Below are positions 30,360 to 39,992 of a stretch of DNA of 64,000 bases, piece after piece. The stretch lies in contig NZ_JAJOMX010000001.1 of the NCBI RefSeq assembly GCF_024699925.1, positions 4,936,001-5,000,000 of the forward strand, read 5' to 3'. Every line of letters begins with the position of its first letter. Positions within the stretch are counted from its first letter, which is position 1. This DNA is from Mesorhizobium sp. J428. Its GTDB lineage: Bacteria > Pseudomonadota > Alphaproteobacteria > Rhizobiales > Rhizobiaceae. Position numbers and translations under genes: made by a program. Under the pieces are notes generated by a model. It did no database searches. It was given only the letters and a program-made list of their open reading frames with translations, and was not told the origin of the DNA.

Positions 30360-31991
30360 GCTTCCACCGCCCTGCCCTTCAGCGCGAACAGTCCGCGCGG
30401 GCGCTTCTGGATGAACAGGATGATGAGCACAAGCACGATGATCTTGCCGAGCACCGCACCCGCGTAGGGCTCGAGGAACTTGTTGAGGATGCCGAGCGAG
30501 AAGGCGCCGACCAGCGTTCCCCACAGATTGCCGACCCCGCCGAACACCACGACCATGAAACTGTCGATGATGTAGCCCTGGCCGAGGTTTGGCGAGACGT
30601 TGTCGATCTGCGAAAGGGCAACGCCGGCGATCCCTGCGATGCCGGAGCCCAGCGCAAAGGTGAAGGCGTCGACCCAGGGCGTGCGGATGCCCATCGAGGC
30701 TGCCATGCGCCGGTTCTGGGTTACCGCGCGCATGTCGAGCCCCCAGTGGGTCCGCTTCATCACGAAGAGCAGGATCGCGAAGACCGCGAGCGTGAAGACG
30801 ACGATCCAGAGCCGGTTCCAGGTGATGGCCAGCTGGCCGACCTCAAAGGCTCCGGACATCCAGGAAGGGTTGCCGACCTGCTGGTTCGTTGGCCCGAAAA
30901 TGGTGCGCACCGCCTGCTGGAGGATCAGCGAGACGCCCCAGGTCGCGAGCAGCGTTTCCAGAGGTCGGCCATAGAGGAATCGGATGATACCGCGCTCGAT
31001 CGCGAGACCCACCGCTCCCGAAACGAGGAAGGCGAGCGGCAGCGCGATCGCGAGCGACCAGTCGAACAGGCCCGGTGCGCTGGTGCGGATCACCTCCTGC
31101 ACAACGAACGTCGTGTAGGCGCCGAGCATCACCATCTCGCCATGCGCCATGTTGATGACGCCCATGACGCCGAAGGTGATGGCGAGTCCGATCGCAGCGA
31201 GCAGGAGGACCGAGCCGAGCGAGATGCCGTACCAGATGTTCTGGCCGGCCTGCCACAGGGCGAGCAGAATCGTTGATGCGCTGGATGGCGCTGTCGACGG
31301 CGGTCTTGAGTTCGCCCTGCGCCTTCGAACCGTAGGCCGTCAGCAGGGAGAGCGTGTTGCGGTCGCCGCGCTTCCCGAGCAGTTCGACGGCTGCGAGCTT
31401 TTCGGCATCCGGCCGGTCGGAAACCAGGATCGCGGAAGCGCGGGCGTCCTCCAGCTTCGCCTTGACTGCCGCGTCTCCTTCCGACGCGATCGCGGCTTCG
31501 ATGGCTTCAAGGTTTGCCGCATCCGGGTTGAGGAACATCGTCGTGGCCGCCGTCAGGCGCACCGCCGGGTCTTCCGCGCCGAGCGTGAGCGCCCCGATCG
31601 CGTCGCGGATGGCGCGCCGCAGCGAGTTGTTGACCTTGATCTTGGTGTAGGCCGCCTTCGGTTCCTCACCGGCCGCCTCGCCCGTCAGCGGGTCGAGCAG
31701 GCTGCCCGTCTGACCGCTCTCTCTTACGATGAAGACAGCCTGGTCGGACTTGCGGAACGCGACATTGCCGTCGCCCAACGCAATGAGGAGAGGCTCGACC
31801 CGCGCGTCGCCCGTGGCGCCAAGCTCGCGGACGATCTGCCCCGTCTCGTTGAAATTCTTCGCCGTCGCGAACTTCGCGATCGTCGCCCGTATCGAGGCAT
31901 CGTCGGCCGAGGCGGCGGAGACCATCATGGCCAGCACGCCCAACACCAGACCGATCGCCCTGAAATATCTCATCAATTCTCGACCGCTCAT
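30356..31991 (-). pseudogene. urtB: Urea ABC transporter permease UrtB, frameshifted
   Basis: LivH-type permease with the extra UrtB N-terminal region. Codons from 31991 encode a signal-like segment and an alpha-helical HEAT-like periplasmic domain ending AIQRINDS. The membrane half (WYGISLGS..., MGVINMAHGEMVMLGAYTTF onward) is one frame over. The break is near 31266-31271, where GATTCTGCTCGCC would be in frame as GATTCGCTCGCC, one T too many. Repaired length is about 544 residues, normal for UrtB. An alternative start is the ATG at 31973. Confidence 0.88.
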
Positions 31992-32009
31992 CTGTGTTGC
32001 GGGAGTTCC

Positions 32010-32036
32010 GTTCCGGGCGGGCTTGCCGCCCGGAAC
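32010..32036 (-). promoter_or_regulatory. Intercistronic stem-loop between urtA and urtB
   Basis: GTTCCGGGCGG and CCGCCCGGAAC form a perfect 11-bp stem with a 5-nt loop, 25 nt after the urtA stop and 18 nt before the urtB start. No T-tract follows. This layout suits mRNA stabilisation of urtA relative to the permease genes, as seen for other binding-protein operons. Confidence 0.7.
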
Positions 32037-32061
32037 GATGATCGACCGATCCCGACGGGGA

Positions 32062-33366
32062 TCAGTTCACGCCCTTGCCGCCGCACTTGCCGGTGGCGAC
32101 GTTGAAGTTTCCGCACGACATCGGAGCGCGCCAGTCGGAGATCAGGTCCTTCGAATCCGGCAGGTAGTCGGACCACTCGTCGCCGACCACGAGACCGGAG
32201 GTCTGCCACACGGTCGACATCTGGCCGTCGGCCTGGATCTCGCCGATCAGCACCGGCTTGGTGATGTGATGGTTCGGCATCATGGTCGAGTAGCCGCCGG
32301 TCAGGTTCGGCACGGACACGCCGATGAGCGCGTCGATGACCGCGTCCGGATCGGTGGTGCCGGCCTTCTCGACCGCCTTAACCCACATGTTGAAGCCGAT
32401 GACATGCGCTTCCATCGGGTCGTTGGTGACGCGCTTGTCGTTCTTGATGAAGGCGCGCCAGGAGTCGATGAAGGCGGTGTTTTCCGGCGTGTCGACGGAC
32501 TGGAAGTAGTTCCAGGCGGTCAGATGACCGACGAGCGGGGCGGTGTCGAGACCGGCGAGCTCTTCCTCGCCGACCGAGAAGGCCACGACCGGGATGTCCT
32601 CGGCCTTGATGCCCTGGTTGCCGAGCTCCTTGTAGAACGGCACGTTGGCGTCGCCGTTGATGGTCGACACCACGGCCGTCTTCTTGCCGGCCGAGCCGAA
32701 CTTCTTGATGTCGGACACGATTGTCTGCCAGTCGGAATGACCGAACGGCGTGTAGTTGATCATGATGTCCTCGGCGGCGACACCCTTGGCCTGGAGGTAG
32801 GCCTCGAGGATCTTGTTCGTCGTGCGCGGATAGACATAGTCGGTGCCGGCGAGCACCCAGCGCTCAACGCCTTCCTCGTTCATCAGATAGTCGACGGCCG
32901 GGATCGCCTGCTGGTTCGGCGCGGCGCCCGTGTAGAAGACGTTGCGCTGGCTCTCCTCGCCTTCATACTGCACCGGATAGAACAGGATGTTGTTCAGCTC
33001 CTCGAACACCGGCAGGACCGACTTGCGCGACACGGAGGTCCAGCAGCCGAACACGGCCGAGACCTTGTTCACGGAGATCAGCTCACGCGCCTTTTCGGCG
33101 AAGAGCGGCCAGTCGGAAGCGGGGTCCACGACAACGGCTTCGAGCTTCTTGCCCAGCAGGCCGCCCTTCTTGTTCTGCTCATCGATGAGGAACAGCATCG
33201 TGTCCTTCAGCGTCGTCTCGGAAATCGCCATGGTGCCGGACAACGAGTGCAGGACGCCAACCTTGATCGTGTCCTCCTGGGCAAAGACCGAAGACGTCGC
33301 GAGCATGCTCGCGGCGAACGCACCTGCCGTCACCAGAGCTTTGAATGACAAATTGTAACCCCTCAT
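32062..33366 (-). CDS. urtA: Urea ABC transporter substrate-binding protein UrtA
   Basis: 434-residue periplasmic binding protein. Signal peptide about residues 1-29 (LVTAGAFAASMLATSSVFA), then the type I periplasmic-binding fold characteristic of UrtA/FmdD (IKVGVLHSLSGTMAISE, FGCWTSVSRKSVLPVFE, AAPNQQAIPAVDYLM). It captures urea for UrtBCDE. A good ribosome site GGAGGT precedes the ATG, and a sigma-54 promoter lies 45-60 nt upstream. No urease gene is in the window. Confidence 0.95.
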   Translation of the reverse strand: MRGYNLSFKALVTAGAFAASMLATSSVFAQEDTIKVGVLHSLSGTMAISETTLKDTMLFLIDEQNKKGGLLGKKLEAVVVDPASDWPLFAEKARELISVNKVSAVFGCWTSVSRKSVLPVFEELNNILFYPVQYEGEESQRNVFYTGAAPNQQAIPAVDYLMNEEGVERWVLAGTDYVYPRTTNKILEAYLQAKGVAAEDIMINYTPFGHSDWQTIVSDIKKFGSAGKKTAVVSTINGDANVPFYKELGNQGIKAEDIPVVAFSVGEEELAGLDTAPLVGHLTAWNYFQSVDTPENTAFIDSWRAFIKNDKRVTNDPMEAHVIGFNMWVKAVEKAGTTDPDAVIDALIGVSVPNLTGGYSTMMPNHHITKPVLIGEIQADGQMSTVWQTSGLVVGDEWSDYLPDSKDLISDWRAPMSCGNFNVATGKCGGKGVN

Positions 33367-33410
33367 ATTGTTGATACCTCCGCGGTTGCCTGTTGCACCG
33401 CAGCAATGGA

Positions 33411-33426
33411 AGCAACGGATATGCCA
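33411..33426 (-). promoter_or_regulatory. Sigma-54 promoter of the urt operon
   Basis: On the minus strand TGGCAT-ATCCG-TTGCT matches the -24/-12 consensus TGGCAY-N5-TTGCW, with GG and GC exactly 12 nt apart. The start point would be near 33400, giving a leader of about 35 nt before the urtA ATG. Nitrogen control of urea transport by NtrC is known in other bacteria, and ntrBC is in this window. Confidence 0.75.
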
Positions 33427-33482
33427 GATGGCGAAACACAGGGGTTATGCGCCTGACGTGACGGAATATCAGCCTGTTGCGC

Positions 33483-33521
33483 ATGCTTAGCCGGCGTCGG
33501 CGCAGGCCGACGACAAGCATG
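33483..33521. repeat. Long imperfect inverted repeat upstream of the urtA promoter
   Basis: CATGCTT...AAGCATG outer arms and CGTCGG...CCGACG inner arms, centred near 33502, about 76 nt upstream of the -24 element. The position suits an enhancer-binding-protein site, but the sequence is not a clear NtrC consensus. It could also be a transcript-end hairpin for cckA. Confidence 0.5.
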
Positions 33522-33559
33522 TTAACGATTTGGTGAGAAAGTTTTACGCAGTCGCCACA

Positions 33560-33586
33560 CATCCTGCCTGCGTTTTAGGCAGGATG
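33560..33586 (-). terminator. Probable transcript-end hairpin after cckA
   Basis: CATCCTGCCT and AGGCAGGATG form a perfect 10-bp stem with loop GCGTTTT, 35 nt past the cckA stop. The sequence after it on the minus strand is not T-rich, so termination would be weak or Rho-assisted. Confidence 0.5.
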
Positions 33587-33621
33587 AATTGACTGACTAG
33601 CAAATATGCAAACCGGCTGCG

Positions 33622-36216
33622 CTATTGCGTCAGCATATCCTTCACGACGGTCGCGAGCTGCTTCAGCGAGAAGGGCTTCGGCAGGAAGCCGAACTTGGCA
33701 TCCTCCGGCAGGTTGCGCGCGAAGGCGTCTTCGGCATAGCCGGACACGAAGATGAACTTGATGTCGGGATTGCGCTTGCGCAGTTCGCCGAGCAGCGTCG
33801 GGCCGTCCATCTCAGGCATGACGACATCGGACACGACGATGTCGACCTTGCCTTCCAACTCTTCGTAGATCTCCAGCGCTTCGACACCCGACGAGGCTTC
33901 GTAAACCTCATAGCCACGCGATTTCAGCGCGCGCACGCCACCCATGCGGACCGCGTCCTCGTCCTCGACAAGGAGCACGGTCGCCGAACCGGACAGGTCC
34001 TTCGGCGCGTCTCCCTTGGCGGCCGATGCGATCGCCTTGGCTTCGGTCGTCGCGATGTCGCCGGCGGACTGCTCGGCGATGACGGCGCCTGGCACGAAGC
34101 GCGGCAGGAAGATCCGGAACACGGTGCCCTTGCCGACCTCGGAATCGCAGAAGATGTAGCCGCCGGTCTGCTTGATGATGCCATAGACCATCGACAGGCC
34201 GAGGCCGGTGCCCTTGCCGACTTCCTTGGTGGTGAAGAACGGCTCGAAGATTTTCTTCAGGACGTCCGGCGGAATGCCCGTGCCGCTGTCCTCCACCTCG
34301 ACCACGACATAGTCGTTCGGCACGAGCTCGCGGTAGCTGTAGTCGGCGCATTCGGCGGCGGTGACGTTCTTGCTGCGGATCGTCAGGTCGCCGCCTTCCG
34401 GCATCGCGTCGCGCGCATTGACGGCCAGATTGACGACCACCTGCTCGAACTGGCCGAGATCCGCCCTCACCTGCCAAAGATCGCGGCCGTGATCGATCTT
34501 GAGCCGGACGTTGCTGCCCACAAGCCTGGTGAGCAGCATCCGCACGTCGGCCAGGACGTCGGTGAGGTTGAGCACTTCGGGCCGCAGCGTCTGGCGGCGG
34601 GAGAAGGCGAGCAGCTGCCGGACCAGCGACGCGGCGCGGTTGGCGTTCTGCTTGATGTTCATGATGTCCGGGAACGACGGATCCGACGGCCTGTGGTTGG
34701 TCAGGAGCAGGTCCGATGCCATGATGATGGCCGTCAGCACGTTGTTGAAGTCGTGCGCGATGCCACCGGCGAGTTGACCGACGGCCTGCATCTTCTGACC
34801 CTGGGCCATCTGCGCCTCAAGGGCCTTCTGCTCGGTCGTCTCGACCGCATAGACGATCGCGGCCTCCTCGGCGCCGTCGGCGCCGCCGCCGTCGGCCACG
34901 GCGCTGACATAGAAGCGCATGTGGCGCTCCTCGTTGTCCGGCAGCACGGTGTCGATCGGAGAAATATCCGCCTGGCGCTGCTTGGCGCGTTCGATGGCGG
35001 CGGCAAAGGCCTCGCGGTCGCGCGGATGGATGACGGTGTCGAGCCGCGTGCGGCGGTCGACGGCCGCCTGGTCGACGACGCTGGAGAACAGCATCAGGAA
35101 CGGGGCATTCGTACGCAGGATGCGGCCGTTGGCGTCGACGCCGGCGATCGCCATCGGCGTCGAGTTGAAGAAACGCGTGAAGCGCACCTCGGAAGCCCGT
35201 AGATCCGCCGATGAATCCTCGCCCTGCGTCCGGTTTAGCACGATCGTGCGCGTCGCGCCCTGCACGCCCTCGCGGCTGGCCGTGACGCGGTGCATGAAGC
35301 GCACCGGCAGCGCCTCGCCCTTGGTGGTGGCGAGGTCGAGATCGATGACGGCGTTGCGTGTCGCGCCGGGCTCGGCCTTCACTGCGCGCACAAGCGCCAT
35401 GCCGTCGCCCGCCACGATCTCCGGAAGCGTGACCGAGCCCGGAACGAAGCCGGCCAGATCGATGCCCAGCCATTCGGCGAGCGTCGCGTTGATGTAGGTG
35501 ACACGGCCGGATGCGTCGGCTGAGAAGAAACCGGCGGGCGCGTGGTCGAGATGGTCGATCGCCTGCTGCAGATCCTGGAAGAAGCGCTCCTGCTCGGCGC
35601 GCTCCTCGGAGATGTCGGACAGTTGCCATGCGAACAGCGGCTTGCGCTGCGAGCGCATGTTGAACGTGCGCGCCCGCGCGCGATACCAGCGCGCACCCGG
35701 CTCGGCGCCCGGCCTGATCGCCTGGGACAACCGGAACTCGCCGTCGCCGGCCCGCCCGTCCTTGAGCTGCGCTGCAAGGCCCACCACCGTCGAGCCGGCC
35801 TCCGGATTGTCGGACAGCAGCCCTTCGACAGTCTTGATCTCGGCCGGCGAGGCCGCACCGGTCATCTCGGCATAGGCGCGGTTGGCATAGATGACGCGGC
35901 CGCGCGAATCCGTGACGATCAGGCCCTGCCGCATCGAATCGACGAACGCCTTCGACAGTTCGTCATTGGTCGAGCGGGGCGCGAACTGAACGAAGCCGAT
36001 CGCGGTCAGGAACAGATAGCCGACGCCGATCATGGCCAGCATGCCGAGCATGCCGACGAGGAAAGGATCGCCGATCCGTTCGCGGAACATCAGAAAGACG
36101 ACCGCGAGCGGGATCAGCACGAGGATGAAGATGATGAGCCGCGTCACCGCGCCGGGGCGAGAATTCTCGTCGACAAACGGCGCCGGATAGAAATCGCGGC
36201 TTGTCTCTTTGGCCAT
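33622..36216 (-). CDS. cckA: Cell-cycle hybrid histidine kinase CckA
   Basis: 864 residues. Two N-terminal membrane helices (about 27-44 and 55-77), PAS domains ([25 protein letters not shown] and later copies), phosphoacceptor His488 in [13 protein letters not shown], ATPase boxes [10 protein letters not shown] and [14 protein letters not shown], and a C-terminal receiver with Asp797 ([14 protein letters not shown]). CckA feeds phosphate through ChpT to CtrA and CpdR to time replication and division. It is divergent from a FliO-like gene, with a 182-nt shared region. Confidence 0.93.
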   Translation of the reverse strand: MAKETSRDFYPAPFVDENSRPGAVTRLIIFILVLIPLAVVFLMFRERIGDPFLVGMLGMLAMIGVGYLFLTAIGFVQFAPRSTNDELSKAFVDSMRQGLIVTDSRGRVIYANRAYAEMTGAASPAEIKTVEGLLSDNPEAGSTVVGLAAQLKDGRAGDGEFRLSQAIRPGAEPGARWYRARARTFNMRSQRKPLFAWQLSDISEERAEQERFFQDLQQAIDHLDHAPAGFFSADASGRVTYINATLAEWLGIDLAGFVPGSVTLPEIVAGDGMALVRAVKAEPGATRNAVIDLDLATTKGEALPVRFMHRVTASREGVQGATRTIVLNRTQGEDSSADLRASEVRFTRFFNSTPMAIAGVDANGRILRTNAPFLMLFSSVVDQAAVDRRTRLDTVIHPRDREAFAAAIERAKQRQADISPIDTVLPDNEERHMRFYVSAVADGGGADGAEEAAIVYAVETTEQKALEAQMAQGQKMQAVGQLAGGIAHDFNNVLTAIIMASDLLLTNHRPSDPSFPDIMNIKQNANRAASLVRQLLAFSRRQTLRPEVLNLTDVLADVRMLLTRLVGSNVRLKIDHGRDLWQVRADLGQFEQVVVNLAVNARDAMPEGGDLTIRSKNVTAAECADYSYRELVPNDYVVVEVEDSGTGIPPDVLKKIFEPFFTTKEVGKGTGLGLSMVYGIIKQTGGYIFCDSEVGKGTVFRIFLPRFVPGAVIAEQSAGDIATTEAKAIASAAKGDAPKDLSGSATVLLVEDEDAVRMGGVRALKSRGYEVYEASSGVEALEIYEELEGKVDIVVSDVVMPEMDGPTLLGELRKRNPDIKFIFVSGYAEDAFARNLPEDAKFGFLPKPFSLKQLATVVKDMLTQ

Positions 36217-36398
36217 TCTTCCCCAGCCTTCATGCGCCCGGGCGGCGCGTGCGCGCCCTGCAGGCCGCTTGAATCACATTCTGATTATGCCGGAAAGGCC
36301 CCGTTCCGCGCCACGGGGGTTTTTCCCGGCGAAACTGGCACCTTGCGACATCGCGCTCAGGGTGCATAGATTGTGGCTCCTGCGGGAGTTATCGGGGC

Positions 36399-37184
36399 AT
36401 GGGATTGATCGAGAGCATCCAGGACGCGCTCCCTGAGGGGTATGCCAATGCAATTCTGTGGCTGGCGCTCGCGCTCCTCGCCCTGGTCGTGATCCTCGGT
36501 CTCATACGACTGATTCGCGGCTTCTCGGGCGGAACTTTCGTCGCCGGCGGCCGCAACCGCCGCACCCGGCTCGCCGTGATGGATGCCGCAGCGGTCGATA
36601 GCCGACGCCGCCTTGTGCTCGTGCGGCGCGACGACGTGGAACATCTCGTCCTTATAGGCGGACCGACCGATGTGGTGATCGAACGCGACATTCGCATCAT
36701 GTCGCGCCCGGCGCGGCATGCAGAGCACCATGACGAGGCGATATCCGCTCCGCCACATTCCTCGCCCGAGCTGGAACGCGCCCGCGCGCAGATACGGCCC
36801 GCCCCCCATCCGGTGTCTCGCCCGGCGGAGGCCCCGCGGCCCGTCGAGCCCGTCCTGCCACCGCGTCCGGCAGCCCCGGCATCCAACGTGACGCTGCCCC
36901 GGCCGACCATCCCGATGCCTGCTCCACCGCCGCCGCCCGGCACGGCAAAGCCTGCGACGCCCGTCGCGTCGCCAAGGTCCTACGAACCTTCGAGGCCGAC
37001 GTCGTCCGCCGCCCCGTCGCGCCTGCCGCCGGCCAAATCGCTGGACGACACGCTGCTCAACGAGCTGTCATTGTCGCTGGAACAGACGACATCCGGCTCG
37101 AAATCTCCATCTCCGAAGAAGCCGGATACATCCCTCGACGAGCAGATGAACAAGCTGCTCGGGGAAATCACAAAGAAGGCCTAG
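36399..37184 (+). CDS. FliO-like membrane protein with proline-rich tail
   Basis: 261 residues. One membrane helix (about 18-38), then a compact basic domain (RRTRLAVMDAAAVDSRRRLVLVRRDDVEHLVLIGGPTDVVIE) that closely resembles the cytoplasmic domain of FliO. Next comes a long low-complexity Pro/Ala/Ser region (about 105-225) and an acidic C-terminal helix. No other flagellar gene is nearby, so export-apparatus function is doubtful; it may be a FliO-derived protein of another role next to cckA and dksA. Confidence 0.65.
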   Translation: MGLIESIQDALPEGYANAILWLALALLALVVILGLIRLIRGFSGGTFVAGGRNRRTRLAVMDAAAVDSRRRLVLVRRDDVEHLVLIGGPTDVVIERDIRIMSRPARHAEHHDEAISAPPHSSPELERARAQIRPAPHPVSRPAEAPRPVEPVLPPRPAAPASNVTLPRPTIPMPAPPPPPGTAKPATPVASPRSYEPSRPTSSAAPSRLPPAKSLDDTLLNELSLSLEQTTSGSKSPSPKKPDTSLDEQMNKLLGEITKKA

Positions 37185-37223
37185 GGAGTTTTCGCGCGGG
37201 CGCTGCGGTGGAATCCGCGCGCC

Positions 37224-37640
37224 CTAGTCGTCGCGGTAGACCTTTTCGCGGCGCTCATGGCGCTCTTGCGCCTCGATCGACAGTGTGGCGATCGGACGGG
37301 CGTCCAGCCGCTTGAGCGAGATCGGCTCGCCGGTCTCCTCGCAATAGCCGCACGTCCCCTCGTCCAGCCGCAGAAGCGCCGCGTCGATCTTGGCGATCAG
37401 CTTGCGCTGCCGGTCCCGCGCGCGCAACTCGATGGCGCGGTCGGTCTCGGAAGAGGCCCTGTCGGCGAGGTCCGGATGGTTTGCGTTTTCCTGCTGGAGG
37501 ACTTCCAGGGTCTCGCGGGCCTCCCGAAGGATGTCGCCCTTCCACGCAATCAGCTTGGAGCGGAAATAGGCCTTCTGACGATCGTTCATGAACGGCTCGT
37601 CGTCACTGGGTATGTAGTTCACGTCCGTGATCAAGCTCAT
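37224..37640 (-). CDS. dksA: RNA polymerase-binding transcription factor DksA
   Basis: 138 residues with the N-terminal coiled coil (QKAYFRSKLIAWKGDILREARETLE) and the C-terminal zinc-finger fold (CGYCEETGEPISLKRLDARP). Only one of the four zinc cysteines of E. coli DksA is kept in register (the YC cysteine); the others are Thr, Ser and Ala, with an extra Cys just before. Such cysteine-poor forms occur in alphaproteobacteria. It acts with ppGpp at RNA polymerase. A promoter is visible at 37672-37700. Confidence 0.92.
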   Translation of the reverse strand: MSLITDVNYIPSDDEPFMNDRQKAYFRSKLIAWKGDILREARETLEVLQQENANHPDLADRASSETDRAIELRARDRQRKLIAKIDAALLRLDEGTCGYCEETGEPISLKRLDARPIATLSIEAQERHERREKVYRDD

Positions 37641-37671
37641 CGAGTCACCCCAAAACAGCTACCCGGGCGCC

Positions 37672-37700
37672 TATATATTCGCGGCACCGGGACCGCACAA
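37672..37700 (-). promoter_or_regulatory. Sigma-70 type promoter of dksA
   Basis: TTGTGC (37695-37700), 17-nt spacer, TATATA (37672-37677) on the minus strand, with the start point expected near 37665 and the dksA ATG at 37640. The gene-free stretch 37641-37943 (303 nt) otherwise shows no RNA gene or clear signal on either strand. Confidence 0.55.
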
Positions 37701-37943
37701 GCGGAAAGGCAAAGGCATTCACGCAAAAGTCACGCCAGTTGAAAAATCGCCACGCGAGCACTTCGTCGCAACTCGCCCGGGCTGGGTTCGGACGAACAAC
37801 ATCTTGTTTCGGCTGACTCTTTTCTTTCGTCCTCTCAAGACGGCGAATGGGCGAGCGACGGTGGATTGCACGAATTGACGCCATTCACTAGACGATGGTG
37901 CAGGCATTGCCCGGCCGACCGTCGAAAGCGAGGAGTGCGCAGA

Positions 37944-38444
37944 ATGAGCCGTCTTCTACTGCTGCGCCATGCGCGCGCGGCCTGGGCCGAGCCCGGAATG
38001 CGCGATTTCGATCGCCCTCTCGACGCGACGGGCCGCGCCGACGCGGACGCCATGGGGGCCATGATGGCGAAGGATCGCGTCCTGCCGCAACGCGTCATCT
38101 GCTCGTCCGCGAGGCGGGCACGGGAGACGTGGGACGCGGTCGTGAGGCACCTGCCCGTCGCGGACGTGATCGTCACCGACCAGCTCTACATCACCGACGC
38201 GACCGGCTATCTCAACTTTATCCGCGACAATGCCGCGGTCGAATCGCTGCTGATCGTCGGCCACAATCCGATGATCGAGGACGTCTGCTTCGCCCTTGCA
38301 CCCGACGGCAAGGACGACGCAACTAGCGCCCGGTCGAGCGGATTTCCCGCTTGCGGGCTCGCCGTGATCGACTTTCGCGGCAACCTGGCCGATGTCGCGC
38401 CGTCCACCGGCTTTCTCGAGGCGTTCTACACGCCGGGTGGCTGA
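37944..38444 (+). CDS. SixA-type histidine phosphatase
   Basis: 166 residues of the histidine-phosphatase superfamily. The catalytic RHA motif is LLLLRHARAAW at residues 4-14, with a second catalytic histidine in LIVGHNPMIEDVCF. SixA in E. coli dephosphorylates phosphohistidine on Hpt/EI-type domains; substrate here is unknown. The ATG at 37944 puts the RHA motif at the expected position. Confidence 0.87.
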   Translation: MSRLLLLRHARAAWAEPGMRDFDRPLDATGRADADAMGAMMAKDRVLPQRVICSSARRARETWDAVVRHLPVADVIVTDQLYITDATGYLNFIRDNAAVESLLIVGHNPMIEDVCFALAPDGKDDATSARSSGFPACGLAVIDFRGNLADVAPSTGFLEAFYTPGG

Positions 38445-38534
38445 TCTCACGGCCGAAGGCCATTCCCATGGCCCGTCGCCTTGCCTATATCGAACGGCAG
38501 CGCCTCCGGGGCGGGGCATGACGAGGCAGGCTAA

Positions 38535-39992
38535 TTGGCGTCGCATACAACTCTGACAGACGAGGCGCTGATCGCGTTCGACACGCTGGCAGGACGCCTG
38601 ACGGGCTTCACCAAGCCATCGCTGCGGCTCGGCGTGACTGGATTGTCTCGCGCGGGAAAGACCGTCTTCATCTCCGCCTTGGTGCACAACCTGATCCATG
38701 GCGGCCGTCTGCCGCTGTTCGATGCGGCTAAGTCGGGACGTCTGACCAAGGCCTTTCTCGAACACCAGCCGGATGACGCCGTGCCGCGCTTTCAGTACGA
38801 GGATCACGTGGCCGCGCTGCTTTCGGACCGCATATGGCCCGAATCGACGCGCGCGATCTCGGAGCTCAGGCTCACGATCGAATTCGAATCGGCGTCCGGC
38901 TGGCGCCGAACCTTTGCACCGGGACGCCTGTCGCTCGACATCGTGGACTATCCGGGCGAGTGGCTCCTGGACCTGCCGCTCCTTAGCAAGGACTATGAGG
39001 AGTTCTCGAAGGAGGTTCGTTCGACCTCGCCGCGCTCGACGTGCGGGCCGACCTTTCGGAAGCCTGGCTGCGCGAAGCCGCGACGGTCGACCCCGCGGCC
39101 GAGGCGGACGAGATGACGGCGCGGCGGCTGGCCGAGACCTTCACCGCCTATCTGCGCGCCTGCAAGGCGGACCACCGTGCGCTCTCGACACTTCCTCCCG
39201 GCCGTTTCCTGATGCCCGGCGACCTCGAAGGTTCCCCTGCCCTGACCTTCGCCCCCCTGCCCGGCCTCGCCGGGCATGAAGCCGCGACACGGCTCCCTGC
39301 ACGCGATGATGCAGCGCCGCTACGAGGCCTACAAGACGCACGTCGTGAAGCCGTTCTTCCGCGAGCACATCACCCGCCTCGACCGTCAGATCGTGCTGAT
39401 CGACGCGATGCAGGCCCTCAATGCGGGGCCGGGGGCAGTCGCCGATCTCGAACGCGCGCTGACCGAGATACTCGCCTGTTTCCGGCCGGGCTCGACCAAC
39501 TTCGTCACCGGCCTCTTTTCGCGCCGGATCGACCGGATTCTGGTGGCGGCGACCAAGGCCGATCAGATCCATCACGAGAGCCATGACAGGCTCCAGGCGA
39601 TCGTGCGGCGGCTGGCCGAACGGGCGGTACAGCGTGCCGATCTCACCGGCGCCAAGGTCGACGTGCTGGCGATGGCGGCGATCCGGGCGACACGCGAAGG
39701 CACGGTGAAGCAGCGGGGCGAGACGCTGCCGGTGATCATCGGCACGCCGCTCAAAGGCGAAACGATCGGCGGCGAGACATTCGACGGCGAGACCGAAACG
39801 GCCATCTTCCCGGGAGACCTGCCTCGAAAGCCGGATTCGATCTTCAAGGACGACGCGGAGAAGACCGCGATCCGCTTCGTCCGCTTCCGGCCGCCCAAGC
39901 TCGAGCGGACCGCCGACGGCCTGACCCTGTCGCTGCCGCACATCCGGCTCGACCGGGCCCTGCAGTTCCTGATCGGAGACGCACTGGCATGA
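38535..39992 (+). pseudogene. ycjX: YcjX-family P-loop ATPase/GTPase (DUF463), two compensating frameshifts
   Basis: Total length equals 485 codons, normal for YcjX. The N-terminal third carries the P-loop LGVTGLSRAGKTVF and DIVDYPGEWLLDLPLL. The frame is lost near 39011-39022 (one base missing or two extra after SKE), runs one frame over through DVRADLSEAWLREAATV, and returns after an extra base near 39265-39275. The C-terminal third contains RRYEAYKTHVVKPFFREHI and the G4-like VAATKADQIH. A TTG start (38535) is the only candidate. The stop overlaps ycjF by 4 nt. Most likely sequence errors in an intact gene. Confidence 0.85.

Noticed and set aside
37641..37943. Possible tRNA or small RNA between dksA and sixA
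   Set aside because: No cloverleaf, no T-loop GTTCRA box in the right context and no hairpin with a T-run was found; only a dksA promoter.
38470..38490. GGCCAT/ATGGCC palindrome before ycjX as an operator
   Set aside because: Six-base arms in GC-rich DNA occur by chance and no promoter elements are placed around it.
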